Of a stretch of DNA of 35,987 nt, positions 15,655 to 25,292 are shown one piece after another. How positions within the stretch are numbered: the stretch's first letter is position 1; every line of letters starts with the position of its first letter. The notes below the pieces were generated by a model. The model was not told the DNA's origin, did no database searches, and saw nothing but the letters and a program-made list of their open reading frames with translations. This DNA comes from a bacterium (GTDB lineage Bacteria; Planctomycetota; Planctomycetia; Kolteriales; Kolteriaceae): assembly GCA_019753235.1 (NCBI GenBank), contig JAIELF010000066.1, positions 1 through 35,987 of the forward strand, written 5' to 3'. The position numbers were made by a program, and so were the translations under genes.

Positions 15655-17034
15655 CTACAAGGTCGTCGCAGAGAGAAACTCGCCCTTCTGCACCGCGTCG
15701 GCGAGATTATCGTTGGCTTTAAGCAAGAAGGATTCGACATTCACGTCGGCCGGTGCCGACTCGCTTCGAACCACCACGCCGAACGCGAATTTAGCAGGAA
15801 CTTCCTGACCGTCGAGCGTCACCGTTGCCTTCTGAAGTTTCGGAATCAACCGTTGAACCATGGTTTCAACCCCTTCCATGGGCGTACTGGTCGCCAATAC
15901 ACAAAAGGTGCTTAGGTTCAGCCGAAACAAAGCGTCGCTTTCTCGCGTGATCTCTTGCAACATGCGGGCGACGCTTCGCTGAAGCTTCTCCGCTTCATCG
16001 TTGTGCCCTGCTTTTGCAAGCTGGGAAGCAGTCGTCACTCGGAGAAGAACCAGGGCCAAGCAGCTATTCTCCCGCTGAGATCGAGCCAGCTCTTGACGAA
16101 CCCGCAAGGGGAGCTGCTCGCGTCCTTCCACGCGAAGATCTTTCGAGAGCTCGCGTGCCTTCGCGGCAACGTCTTCGTAGCTGACGCCGCTGGGAAGCTT
16201 CAATTCCAATAGCTCGGCCATTTCGTCGACCTGCATCTCGAGCTTTTGCACGAACTTGTCGATCTCGGATGCCGAGTCGCCGAAGCCATCGGCAACGATG
16301 ACAAATCGATCCAAATGTTCCGTTGACGGCTTGAGCAGAAAACTGGTAATCGCATCCGAAGTCGCAAGGACCAGCGATAGCTCTTGTCGCTTCTCTTCCA
16401 GAGCGACCTTCAAATCGACTTGTTCATGTTCCCGAACCGCTTCAATAATTCGGCTGGGCAATCGCCAGTGCTCCAGGAGTTGCACACTGACATCGGTGTG
16501 CGTGAATCCATACTCTTTTTGCTCATAGATTGAGATATCCGGATTGCATTCTTCCTTTGCCTTTTCAACGAACTCCAGATATTTCGGACCGAAACTCTGG
16601 GCGCAAATCAACCCGCCGATATCTTGCATCAGACCAGCTAGGAACGCCTCTTCTGGGTCGATCTTGAAGAGTGGCGCCAGCAGCCGACTGGCCATGGCGT
16701 TGGTGATAATGGAACGCCAGCAGTGGGCCAACGAATTTTTCCCAGACTTATCTACAAGCGTTTCAAGCAACGTGAACGACAGCGCTGCAAGTTTCACCGT
16801 CCGAAGGCCGAGGATCACGAGCGCCTGACGTACACTGGATATCTCCCGCGTGAGACCAAAGAGGGAGCTGTTGGCCAATCGAACTAGCCGAGCCGCCATC
16901 GCGGGATCATACTCGATCACCTTCCCAAGCGATTGAACATCGACATCCGGATCCTGCACCAGTTCGAGGACCTTCATGGCCGCGACCGGAAGAGTCGGTA
17001 ACTTCAAGTTTGTCAATTGCAGCGTGCTAGCCAT
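15655..17034 (-). CDS. HDOD domain protein with degenerate GGDEF tail
   Basis: A 459-residue protein. Residues about 10-205 form an HDOD domain: LKLPTLPVAAMKVLELVQDP, IEYDPAMAARLVRLANSSLFG, AFLAGLMQDIGGL, and EHWRLPSRIIEAVREHE. HDOD is a non-catalytic relative of the HD phosphohydrolase fold used in signalling scaffolds. The C-terminal part (about 300-459) has the length and strand pattern of a GGDEF domain (SCLALVLLRVTT, then RESDALFRLNLSTFCVLA), but the signature position reads R-L-N-L-S-T-F instead of GG(D/E)EF. It should therefore not make cyclic di-GMP. A regulatory or protein-binding role is the reasonable reading. The ATG at 17034 has a purine-rich AAGAGA upstream. The gene stands alone. 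Confidence 0.8.
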   Translation of the reverse strand: MASTLQLTNLKLPTLPVAAMKVLELVQDPDVDVQSLGKVIEYDPAMAARLVRLANSSLFGLTREISSVRQALVILGLRTVKLAALSFTLLETLVDKSGKNSLAHCWRSIITNAMASRLLAPLFKIDPEEAFLAGLMQDIGGLICAQSFGPKYLEFVEKAKEECNPDISIYEQKEYGFTHTDVSVQLLEHWRLPSRIIEAVREHEQVDLKVALEEKRQELSLVLATSDAITSFLLKPSTEHLDRFVIVADGFGDSASEIDKFVQKLEMQVDEMAELLELKLPSGVSYEDVAAKARELSKDLRVEGREQLPLRVRQELARSQRENSCLALVLLRVTTASQLAKAGHNDEAEKLQRSVARMLQEITRESDALFRLNLSTFCVLATSTPMEGVETMVQRLIPKLQKATVTLDGQEVPAKFAFGVVVRSESAPADVNVESFLLKANDNLADAVQKGEFLSATTL

Positions 17035-17433
17035 CGTTGATCTCTTCGCCTTTGTTGACTATCGGTGACAAGAGCCGACGAAATGTTGAGCGACCCATCG
17101 GCGATCACGCAAAGCGACGCTTTCCCGCCTTCGTCCCTGGAGGAAGAACGGGGACCTCGCCCACTGGTCATTCACCTGACCCGACTTGTTGTCGAGAAGA
17201 ACAGAAAAGGAATCTCGTGACATCACTTCGAACCATCTCTCGCAAAGGATAGCTCAGCGTTGAGAAACTGCTTCGGTTTCTGATGAAGCGAGACGCGATA
17301 AGTTCCCCCCGATTCCCAGAACGCGAAGCGTCATCAATGTTGCCTGAACAAAGTCGCCGCTTATCTTGAGACAGGGGGAGAAAGGCTCGCCCGGTGCGGG
17401 CCCGGAAGAGAGTCGTCAGATTGAGAGTATCCT
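17035..17433. other. Divergent intergenic region, no gene seen
   Basis: About 400 bases between the HDOD gene (minus) and the methyltransferase gene (plus). I find no recognisable gene or RNA. Short open frames here lack ribosome binding sites. Promoters for both flanking genes should lie in it, but none stands out. A small GC hairpin (GCCCG, GTG, CGGGC) lies about 30 bases before the methyltransferase start and could affect its expression. Confidence 0.35.
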
Positions 17434-18027
17434 GTGGTCGAATCGAAGTTCGATGAAGCGTACTATCGGCGTTTCTACAAGGACCCGGCTCGGCAAGTCA
17501 CGAGCCAGCGCGAGATTCATCGGCTGGGCCGCTTCGTCTGTTCGTACCTCAAGTATCTGTATGTCCCTGTTGATTCGGTACTCGATATGGGCTGCGGTTT
17601 CGGCTACTGGCAAGCGGTTATTGCCCGGCACTTTCCGCGCGCTCAGTACACCGGCGTCGAATTCAGTCCGTATCTTTGCCGAACGAAGGGGTGGACGCGC
17701 GGATCCGTCACCCAATTTGAGAGTCCCGATCCTTTTGATTTCGTCGTTTGTCAGGGGGTCTTGCAGTATTTGTCGGCAAAAGACGCGCAGAAGGGGATCG
17801 CCAATCTCGCTCGCTTGACACGATGGGCTCTTTACCTTGAAGTCGTCACCGATCGCGATTGGAAGAATGTATGTGATCAGACGACGACCGACGGCTCGGT
17901 CCATCTCCGATCGCGCGATTGGTACGCGCAGCGATTGAAGAAAGATTTCGTTTCGCTGGGTGGGGGGCTCTTTGCAAAGAAAGATGCCCCCATCCATCTT
18001 TACGACATCGAACGGGCCGGCTGGTAA
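17434..18027 (+). CDS. Class I SAM-dependent methyltransferase
   Basis: A 197-residue methyltransferase of the Rossmann-like class. Motif I is VLDMGCGFGYW (Asp51 to Gly55 region), motif II YTGVEFSPYLC, motif IV-like DPFDFVVCQGVLQYL and a post-motif helix DAQKGIANLARLTR. The start is GTG at 17434: an in-frame TGA at 17422-17424 limits the frame, and no in-frame ATG follows before conserved sequence. The weak upstream signal (TTGAGAG) suggests low expression. The substrate cannot be read from the sequence; small free-standing enzymes like this act on small molecules, lipids or proteins. It converges with pyc, with only 6 bases between the stops. Confidence 0.82.
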   Translation: MVESKFDEAYYRRFYKDPARQVTSQREIHRLGRFVCSYLKYLYVPVDSVLDMGCGFGYWQAVIARHFPRAQYTGVEFSPYLCRTKGWTRGSVTQFESPDPFDFVVCQGVLQYLSAKDAQKGIANLARLTRWALYLEVVTDRDWKNVCDQTTTDGSVHLRSRDWYAQRLKKDFVSLGGGLFAKKDAPIHLYDIERAGW

Positions 18028-18033
18028 AGGTCG

Positions 18034-21000
18034 CTACTCAAGCGACAAGACAAGATCGCCCGTTTGCACGTTATCGCCCGGCTTCACGAGAAGTTCCTTC
18101 ACGATCCCATCACGGTCCGAATAGAGAATCGTCTCCATCTTCATCGCTTCGATGGTGAGAATCTTCTGTCCCTTGGCAAGGGGTTCACCCGCCTTGACGG
18201 CGACGCCCGAAATCATTCCGGGCATGGGGCTGCCGATCTGTTTGGGATGATCAGGGTCGGCCTTCGGATGCTTACGAACTTCGATCGCCAGCGACTTGTC
18301 GACAACGCGAACATCGCGAGGCTGACCGTTGAGTTCGAAAAAGACATTGCGGGTTCCATCGTCATGAGGATGTGAGATAGCCGTCAATTTGATGAGCAGC
18401 ATCTTTCCTTTCTCGATGTCGATGGCGACCTCTTCGTTCGGCTCCAAACCGTAGAAGAACAGGTGAGTCGGAAGGACCGACGGGTCGCTGTACTCGGCCT
18501 GAAACTCTGCAAAATCCTTGAACACTTTGGGATAGAGGACCGAGGACATCACCTCTTCGGATGTCGCTGGCCGACCGAGAATTTTGCCGACCTTCTCTGC
18601 CTCCGTCTCGAGATCCGCGTCCGGCAAGTTGGCCCCGGGCCGATCGACCACAGGCGTTTTGCCCCGCAGAATCTTTCGCTGTAATTCCGCGGGCCATCCC
18701 CCCGGAGGCTGGCCGAGGTTTCCTTCAAACATACCGACCACCGACTGCGGAAACGCCAGATCGCGGGCCGGGTCGAGAACCTGTTCGGGAGTAAGATTGT
18801 TAGTCACCATGAAGATCGCCATGTCGCCGACAACTTTGCTGGTCGGCGTCACCTTAACGATGTCGCCGAACATCTCGTTGACCTGCGCGTAGACCTTCTG
18901 CACTTCGTGGAAACGATCGCCGAGCCCCAGCGATCGAGCCTGCTGCATCAGGTTGGTGTATTGGCCGCCGGGAATCTCCGACTGATAAACCTCGGCCGTG
19001 CAGGTCTTCATGTCGGTCTCGAACGGAACGTAGAAATCGCGCACCTTCTCCCAGTAGTCGCTGGTCCGATTGAGGCTGTCGATATCAAGCCCGGTTTCGC
19101 GCGGCGTGAAGCGAAGCGATTCCACCAGCGAATTCAAACTTGGCTGAGAGGTGAGCCCCGACATGGACGAGACCGCTCCGTCGGCAATATCGAGCTTTTC
19201 CTCTGCCGCCATGAGGATCGCTGATGTCTGCACGCCCGCGGTGTCGTGGGTATGAAAGTGAACGGGGATACCGATCTCTTGCTTCAGCGTATGGACGAGC
19301 AGCCTCGCGGCGTGTGGTTTACACAGACCCGACATATCCTTGATGGCCAGGATGTGCGCCCCCAAGCGTTCCATCTCTTTGGCCAGGTCCACATAGTATT
19401 TCAGTGTGTACTTGGTTCGTTTGGGATTGAGGATGTCGCCGGTATAGCAGATGGCCGGCTCACAAACCTTGCCCGACTCGAGAACCGCTTCCATCGGAGC
19501 ACGCATATTCTCGATCCAGTTCAGCGAATCGAAAATACGAAAGACATCGATCCCGGCTTCTGACGCGACTTTGACGAACGTTCTCACGACGTTGTCGGGA
19601 TAGGTCGCATACCCGACGGCATTCGACGAGCGAAACAACATCTGGAAAAGAATGTTGGGAATTTTCGCTCGCAGGTCGGCCAAACGCTGCCAAGGAGACT
19701 CGTACAGGAATCGCATCGCGGTATCGAAAGTCGCTCCGCCCCACATCTCGAGCGAGAATAGATCGGCATGATGCCTCGCGTAGGCGTCGGCAATCTGAAG
19801 CAGGTCGAAACTTCGCATGCGCGTGGCCAGCAGCGACTGATGCGCGTCGCGCATGGTCGTGTCGGTCAGCAGCAATTTCTTCTGGTCAAGGACCCACTGC
19901 GAGAGACCCTTGGGCCCCTTTTCATCGAGGATCTGCTTGGTCCCACGAGGAGGAGCCTCCGCCAAGTTGACATCGGGGACCGGCGCCGCGATTCGCCGAG
20001 CGTTCTTCCCTCCCCCCTTCGGAACTTCGGGGTGACCGTTGATCGTTACCTCGGCAAGATACTTGAGAAGCTTGGTCGCGCGGTCCCGTCGAGGCTTAAA
20101 GTCGAAGAGTTCTTTCTTCTCATCCAATGACCGGGTGGTGAACTCGCCGGCGATGAATTCAGGATGCTGCACCAGATTGAGTAGAAACGGAATATTGGTT
20201 TTCACGCCCCGAACGCGGAACTCGGCCAAAGCCCGCTCCATGCGCCGACACGCCGTGGGAAAGCGATTCCCCTTGGCCGTGATCTTCACGAGAAGCGAAT
20301 CAAAAAATGGAGTGATGATCGCGCCGGCGTAAGCGTTCCCCGCATCGAGGCGAATCCCCATCCCGCCTGGACTGCGGTAATGAAGGATTCGTCCGTGATC
20401 GGGAATGAATCCGTTCGCAGGATCTTCCGACGTGACTCGGCATTGCAGCGCGAAGCCGTTGGTCTTGATCTGATCTTGAGAACGAAGACGAACCTCATCC
20501 GAATCGAGCGCCGCGCCGGCGGCAATGAGAATCTGTCGGCTGACGATGTCGATCCCCGTCACTTCCTCGGTGACGGTATGTTCGACCTGAATGCGTGGAT
20601 TCACTTCGATGAAGAAGAACTGGTCTGTGTCTTTATCGAGCAGAAACTCGACGGTGCCGGCATTCTCGTAACGAACTTCTCGCCCGATGCGAACGGCCGA
20701 CTCGCAGATGGCATCGCGGACGGCCGGTTCCAAATTCGGAGCGGGCGCGATCTCCGCCACCTTTTGATGGCGACGCTGTACCGAGCAATCTCGCTCGTAG
20801 AGGTGGTAGAGGTTGCCGTGCTTGTCGCCGAGAAGCTGAACCTCGATATGGCGAGCTCTCTCGATGAACTTCTCGATAAAGACCGAGTCGCTGCCGAAGG
20901 CTTGTTTCGATTCACGCTGAGCGGTCTCAATATTGTTTCGCAGATCCTCGGCTCGTCGAACCACGCGCATGCCGCGACCGCCGCCACCGTGGGCTGCCTT

Positions 21001-21480
21001 TAGGATCACCGGAAAGCCGAGCTTGGTCGCCAGCGCGACTGCTTCATCGACATCGCTGATCGGCTCATCACTTCCTTGCAGAACCGGGACACCGGCTTGC
21101 TGCGCGATCTTGCGAGCTTCAACCTTGTCGCCGAGCTTGTGAAGGATGTCGACGGTGGGTCCGATGAAGGTGATGCCGGCTTCGAGACACGCCTTGGCGA
21201 AGTGGGGATTCTCCGAGAGGAAGCCGTACCCCGGATGAATGCAGTCGACGTCGTGAGCTTTCGCGACTTGCACGATCTCGCGGATGTTGATGTACGACTT
21301 GATCGGTTCGCCTTGGACGCCGATCGGATAGGCTTCGTCGGCTTTAAAGCGATGCAAAGCAAAACGGTCTTCATAACTGAAGACCGCCACCGTTCGAATC
21401 CCAAGTTCGTTGGCCGCGCGCATGATGCGGATGGCGATTTCACCACGATTGGCGACGAGCAGTTTCTTGAAGAGCTCCAT
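18034..21480 (-). CDS. pyc: Pyruvate carboxylase
   Basis: A 1148-residue, full-length single-chain pyruvate carboxylase, which converts pyruvate, bicarbonate and ATP to oxaloacetate and so refills the TCA cycle. Domains in order: biotin carboxylase N-lobe (KLLVANRGEIAIRIMRAA), ATP-grasp (glycine loop AAHGGGGRGMRVV; FIEVNPRIQVEHTVTEEVTG), carboxyltransferase TIM barrel (LLLTDTTMRDAHQSLLATR, MWGGATFD, HFHTHDTAGV metal site), allosteric linker, and biotinyl carrier domain with EAMKMET, where Lys1114 is the biotin attachment site. Length and order match the family closely. GGGAGG lies a few bases upstream of the ATG at 21480. It is separate from the tolC gene behind it (213-bp gap) and so is probably transcribed from its own promoter. 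Confidence 0.97.
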   Translation of the reverse strand: MELFKKLLVANRGEIAIRIMRAANELGIRTVAVFSYEDRFALHRFKADEAYPIGVQGEPIKSYINIREIVQVAKAHDVDCIHPGYGFLSENPHFAKACLEAGITFIGPTVDILHKLGDKVEARKIAQQAGVPVLQGSDEPISDVDEAVALATKLGFPVILKAAHGGGGRGMRVVRRAEDLRNNIETAQRESKQAFGSDSVFIEKFIERARHIEVQLLGDKHGNLYHLYERDCSVQRRHQKVAEIAPAPNLEPAVRDAICESAVRIGREVRYENAGTVEFLLDKDTDQFFFIEVNPRIQVEHTVTEEVTGIDIVSRQILIAAGAALDSDEVRLRSQDQIKTNGFALQCRVTSEDPANGFIPDHGRILHYRSPGGMGIRLDAGNAYAGAIITPFFDSLLVKITAKGNRFPTACRRMERALAEFRVRGVKTNIPFLLNLVQHPEFIAGEFTTRSLDEKKELFDFKPRRDRATKLLKYLAEVTINGHPEVPKGGGKNARRIAAPVPDVNLAEAPPRGTKQILDEKGPKGLSQWVLDQKKLLLTDTTMRDAHQSLLATRMRSFDLLQIADAYARHHADLFSLEMWGGATFDTAMRFLYESPWQRLADLRAKIPNILFQMLFRSSNAVGYATYPDNVVRTFVKVASEAGIDVFRIFDSLNWIENMRAPMEAVLESGKVCEPAICYTGDILNPKRTKYTLKYYVDLAKEMERLGAHILAIKDMSGLCKPHAARLLVHTLKQEIGIPVHFHTHDTAGVQTSAILMAAEEKLDIADGAVSSMSGLTSQPSLNSLVESLRFTPRETGLDIDSLNRTSDYWEKVRDFYVPFETDMKTCTAEVYQSEIPGGQYTNLMQQARSLGLGDRFHEVQKVYAQVNEMFGDIVKVTPTSKVVGDMAIFMVTNNLTPEQVLDPARDLAFPQSVVGMFEGNLGQPPGGWPAELQRKILRGKTPVVDRPGANLPDADLETEAEKVGKILGRPATSEEVMSSVLYPKVFKDFAEFQAEYSDPSVLPTHLFFYGLEPNEEVAIDIEKGKMLLIKLTAISHPHDDGTRNVFFELNGQPRDVRVVDKSLAIEVRKHPKADPDHPKQIGSPMPGMISGVAVKAGEPLAKGQKILTIEAMKMETILYSDRDGIVKELLVKPGDNVQTGDLVLSLE

Positions 21481-21693
21481 TCACCCTCCCAAACCGGAGA
21501 TAGACATACCTATTTTCGTCACGACCGTTTTTCGTTCAGGCTTACCCTACACAGCCCGCCCAGCAGGATCGAGCATGAAAAAGTCGCATCCGTTCCGCCA
21601 GGGCCCTTCCATCGATCCCAGAGCACCAAATAAACAAGCTTGGAGGCTTAAAATGAGAGGGTTTTCCGGGAAGAATCGGACCTGAACCGTGGG

Positions 21694-23442
21694 TTAAGGA
21701 TTGGGGGAGTCGCCTGCCCAAACGCTTCGGCTGGCGATCCGTTCGACGTCACTGGCCAGGGCAAAGCGGAGATCTGCATCGGCCACAAAGTAATCGAACA
21801 GAGCCTCGATCTCGACAATCTGAGCATTCGCGACGGCGTCCTCTCGCAGGTTGACATCAAGCAGGTCGGATCGATCTCGCCGGAATCGCTCACGCTCGGC
21901 CTCGGCAAGTTCCTCGGAAAGCTGAACCGCTTCACGGGCAAGTTGCACGCGCTCGTACGCGCGTTGCAAGCTGTTGACGGCGGTCTGCACCTGACTCGTG
22001 ATCTTGTCTTGCTGAAAACCAATCTTGAAATTGATCTGACTCAGCTTGCCGCGAACTTCTTGCATTTTGCCTAGGCCCTTGCGCCGTTGATAAGGCGTGG
22101 ACCAGATGATGCCCGCTTCGATCGCAAAGGGCCCCTTGTCGTTCTTATTCGGATCGTTGGGCGCTCCGACTCCCTGTCGGAGGTTCATAAACGAATCGAG
22201 TTGTGGCATGAAGAGATTGCGGGCCTGGTCAAATTCGATTTCAAAACGTTGCCGATCGAATTGAAGCTGACGCAGTTCGGGTCGTCGCTCGATCGCCATC
22301 GCGACATCCTGGGCAAGCGATTCTTGCTCGCGACTAGAAGGATCGGGAAAGGGAAGCAACTGATCCGCCCGGGCAATGAAGGGACGTCCCTCGGCCGTTC
22401 GCAGGAAGAGCGAAAGCTTGATCGCCGCCTCGCGAACTTTCTGCTCCGATTGAACCACCTTGGCCTTTCGGCCAACGACCAATCGCTGGTTATCATCGAC
22501 CAGGAGTTTGTTCACGCGGTTGACGCGGAATGCTTCCGCGATGGCGTCCGTTCGCTGATCGGCTAGGGAGAGGAGTCGGCGATTCACTTCCAGCACTCGT
22601 CCCGCACCGATCCATCCCCAGTACGCAATAGAGGAATCGCGAATGAAGGTCAGGAACTCAACCTGGATGAAGGGCTCGACCGAATTTCGATCGACTTGCC
22701 TTTTGAAGAGCTCGGCTCGGCGATCATCCATGCGAAAGTTACGAAGCCAGGGCTGATAAATGCCTGCTTTGAACGTTCCTCCGTCGTTGGTCTGACGAAA
22801 CCCGTACCACGGCTCGATCACACCCAGTCCCGACTGGTACCCGAAATCGACATTACCACCTTGCCAGAGGGGCTGTTCGATGCCAGCCGAGTTTCGCGTG
22901 TTGCGATAGTAACCCATCGGCGCGCTCGTCGATTCCGCTTTAAGCTTGAGATCGAACTCGCCCAGGGCGGCGACTTGGGCCCCTTCCTTCACCACGCGGT
23001 CGAGAATTGCGATCTCGAGCAGCGGATAGCTCGAATAAACCGAATCGAGCACTTTTTGCAGCTCGAGGGCGGCCGCCTGATCGAGGATATCTGGATCGGG
23101 ACAAGAGGGTGTCAGCGACTCACCCGGCTTGGTGGCCGTTGTCCCGTCTTCGCTGATCACCGGTTGTTCGAGACTCCCCGAAGGATCCGCAGGAGCAGGT
23201 TCTCGGATGATGGGGGGCAACACTTTGTCGACAACGGGGGGCTTGGGCGAAGCCGATTCACCCGACGGAGATAGCCGAGACTCTTGAATCTTTTGCGAGG
23301 TGGAACGAATCACCTTCGCGGGTCGACGAAGCTGCGGAACCTTACTGTCTCTGGGCGGAGCAGCCGAATGCGAAACGGTGCCATGATAGAGCAAAACCGC
23401 GCATAACAGAGCGTAGTGTGGCCGACGAAGAGCTACATCCAT
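21694..23442 (-). CDS. TolC-family outer membrane efflux protein
   Basis: A 582-residue outer-membrane channel protein. A signal peptide (about residues 1-28, ending HSAA) is followed by a long Pro/Ser/Lys-rich linker (about 30-120) that is unusual compared with TolC of enterobacteria. Then comes the TolC repeat region with long amphipathic helices: LQKVLDSVYSSYPLLEIAILD, AQVAALGEFDLKLKAES, VEFLTFIRDSSIAYWGWIGAGRVLEVNRR, ERRPELRQLQFDRQRFEIEFDQARNLFMPQLD, and the matching second half. The gene lies 6 bases downstream of the HlyD-adaptor gene, and the same operon encodes an ABC exporter, so it should provide the outer-membrane exit duct of a type I-like secretion or efflux system. Upstream ribosome binding is weak (GAAG), consistent with coupling. 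Confidence 0.85.
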   Translation of the reverse strand: MDVALRRPHYALLCAVLLYHGTVSHSAAPPRDSKVPQLRRPAKVIRSTSQKIQESRLSPSGESASPKPPVVDKVLPPIIREPAPADPSGSLEQPVISEDGTTATKPGESLTPSCPDPDILDQAAALELQKVLDSVYSSYPLLEIAILDRVVKEGAQVAALGEFDLKLKAESTSAPMGYYRNTRNSAGIEQPLWQGGNVDFGYQSGLGVIEPWYGFRQTNDGGTFKAGIYQPWLRNFRMDDRRAELFKRQVDRNSVEPFIQVEFLTFIRDSSIAYWGWIGAGRVLEVNRRLLSLADQRTDAIAEAFRVNRVNKLLVDDNQRLVVGRKAKVVQSEQKVREAAIKLSLFLRTAEGRPFIARADQLLPFPDPSSREQESLAQDVAMAIERRPELRQLQFDRQRFEIEFDQARNLFMPQLDSFMNLRQGVGAPNDPNKNDKGPFAIEAGIIWSTPYQRRKGLGKMQEVRGKLSQINFKIGFQQDKITSQVQTAVNSLQRAYERVQLAREAVQLSEELAEAERERFRRDRSDLLDVNLREDAVANAQIVEIEALFDYFVADADLRFALASDVERIASRSVWAGDSPNP

Positions 23443-23448
23443 GCGGTA

Positions 23449-24840
23449 CTACTTCGGCAACGGTGGTTTTGATTTCTTCTCCTTGCTATCTTTCGGCTCG
23501 GCCGACTTGATGATGGGAGGGAAACCGTTGAGCTGCCGCCAAAGTTCGTAACCGAGTGTCACCCGATTCAGCAATACCCAACCATTCGCACGAACCCCTT
23601 GCCGAGTGAATCGGCCGGAGGGCCAAGGAACGTCGTTCTCGTCAGGCAAAACGACGATGCGAAAGCGTCCCATGCCGTCGTCCGTAGAATCGATAATCTT
23701 GACTCGACCGCCAAACGTTCCCATGGCCGCTTCGGGCCAGCCCGGCGTGAACTGCACGGCAGGGTACCCTTCAAATTGAAGTCGAACCGGGTTTCCTTCC
23801 TCGAGAAGAGGCAAGTCGTTTCCATCAATGAAGAGTTCCACGGCTCGCTGCTCGGTTTCGGGGACCAGCGTCAGCAGTGGATCACCCTTCTTCACGAAAT
23901 CGAATCCCTGATTGCGATGGAGCTTGAAGACTCGGCCCGCGCGCGGTGCCGTCACTACTTTTCCCTGACGATAGGTCTCAAGCGATCGCTGGGAGTACAG
24001 GACTTCCTTCTGGTAGGCCTGCAGGTTCGTTTGCTCTTTGCGTAGCTTCGCCTTGGTCTCCTGAATCTTGATCTCGGTATCTTGTTTCATTGCTTCCTTT
24101 TTGAACCCTTCCCCCGTCAGTTTCGCCTCCGCCGACTGAAAATCGTTCCGCGCGACGCGAAGTTTGGCATCGGCGACGGCGTACTCCCCCTCGGCTTTCT
24201 GGTACTCCAAGCCGGCCGTGAGCCCTCCTTTTTCGAAGAGCTGTTTATCAACATCGCGAATCTGCTTTTTGTAGTTGGAGTCGGCCGTGGCCGCCTCGAT
24301 GTATCGCGTTTTCGCTTCAACATCCAACCGAGCCGACTCGATCAATTGATCAGCGCTACTGAGCATCTGCTTCTGATACTCGTAAGCGCTTTGAACATTC
24401 TCTTCCATCGTCTGGACGACCGACTCGCACTGCTTGACTTGTTCCATCGCCAGCCGAAGGTTCTCCACCAATCGCAATTCGTAGTCCGGGTCGACATCCA
24501 AGATGTGCAAGATCGGCTGGCCTGCTTCGACGTGGGCGTTTTCAATGATGCCGGGCTCCCACCGATCGATTCGGCCATCGATGATTGCCTGCACGTCAAG
24601 TGGCCGAGCAAACGGTGAAAACTCCACCACCTGCCCTATCCCGCGGATGTTCTGTTGCCAGGGAAGTAATAAGAGACCCAGCACAGTCAGCAACACAAGC
24701 AGGCCCAACAGTCGCGACGCGAACAAGGCATATCGAGAAGATCGGACCAGACGAATCGCCGGCAGCGATCGCGTCGAGCGGTTGCTGTGCGAACCGGAAA
24801 TGGGAGGACTGGCCGACTTCTTACCGATGGCAACGGTCAT
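23449..24840 (-). CDS. HlyD-family secretion adaptor
   Basis: A 463-residue membrane-fusion protein. One transmembrane helix (about residues 38-60, LFASRLLGLLVLLTVLGLLLL) follows a basic N-terminus. The periplasmic part starts with a lipoyl-like half (LDVQAIIDGRIDRWEPGIIENAHVEAGQPIL), continues with a long coiled coil (about 120-285; repeated Glu, Gln and Lys) and closes with the second half (VVTAPRAGRVFKLHRNQGFDFVKKGDPLL) and a beta-barrel domain. It ends in a Lys/Pro-rich tail. The ATG overlaps the ABC transporter stop (ATGA), and an AGGAGGT sequence inside the upstream gene gives it a very strong ribosome binding site. It can thus be translated even if the ABC gene is interrupted. Function: bridges the ABC exporter to TolC. 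Confidence 0.87.
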   Translation of the reverse strand: MTVAIGKKSASPPISGSHSNRSTRSLPAIRLVRSSRYALFASRLLGLLVLLTVLGLLLLPWQQNIRGIGQVVEFSPFARPLDVQAIIDGRIDRWEPGIIENAHVEAGQPILHILDVDPDYELRLVENLRLAMEQVKQCESVVQTMEENVQSAYEYQKQMLSSADQLIESARLDVEAKTRYIEAATADSNYKKQIRDVDKQLFEKGGLTAGLEYQKAEGEYAVADAKLRVARNDFQSAEAKLTGEGFKKEAMKQDTEIKIQETKAKLRKEQTNLQAYQKEVLYSQRSLETYRQGKVVTAPRAGRVFKLHRNQGFDFVKKGDPLLTLVPETEQRAVELFIDGNDLPLLEEGNPVRLQFEGYPAVQFTPGWPEAAMGTFGGRVKIIDSTDDGMGRFRIVVLPDENDVPWPSGRFTRQGVRANGWVLLNRVTLGYELWRQLNGFPPIIKSAEPKDSKEKKSKPPLPK

Positions 24841-25289
24841 GAGTGACCTCCTGATGCAGAAAACGCCGCTTCTTGATCATGACCATCGGCTTCGAGCGAC
24901 ATCGTGCGATTGCAACGACGGATCACCTCGGGTCGAGAGGTGATGACCAAAATGGTCGTCGACTCGCCGGTCGCGAATAACGCGGGCACCACGTGGTCGA
25001 GAATCTCGGGCGAAAGCATGTCCAACAATCCATCGATCAACAACAATCGAGGTTTGCCCGCGACCGCTCGAGCGATCATCAGTCGGCAAAGTTGGCTTTC
25101 TGTGAGAGGGGAACCGCTGCCTCGCACGAGGGGCGTCGATAACCCCAATCGCAGATGAGCGAGTTCTTCATCGAGGCCGGCAACACGGATCCCACGCTGC
25201 ACGTCGGCATCGAGAACCTCGGTTCGACCGACATGAATATTCTCGGCCACGGTGCCGTCGAAAATCTCGATGTCCCTCACCAGCGTCAC
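24837..25289 (-). CDS. ABC transporter C-terminal NBD fragment
   Basis: This 150-codon frame (nominal GTG start) is the second half of the ATP-binding domain of the transporter encoded upstream. It is in the same reading frame as that gene and separated from it only by a TGA at 25293-25295 and two sense codons. It carries the Q-loop region (TLVRDIEIFDGTVAENI), a signature-like GSPLTESQ in place of LSGGQ, a Walker B-like LLLIDGLLD and a final strand ILVITSRPEVI where an H-loop His is normally found. Several canonical catalytic residues are therefore replaced (Gln, Gly-Gly, Glu, His). No Walker A is present in this fragment, so it cannot be a functional ATPase alone. Either the whole gene is a recent pseudogene, the stop is read through, or the halves assemble by re-initiation at GTG. 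Confidence 0.7.
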   Translation of the reverse strand: MTLVRDIEIFDGTVAENIHVGRTEVLDADVQRGIRVAGLDEELAHLRLGLSTPLVRGSGSPLTESQLCRLMIARAVAGKPRLLLIDGLLDMLSPEILDHVVPALFATGESTTILVITSRPEVIRRCNRTMSLEADGHDQEAAFSASGGHS

Positions 25290-25292
25290 ATC

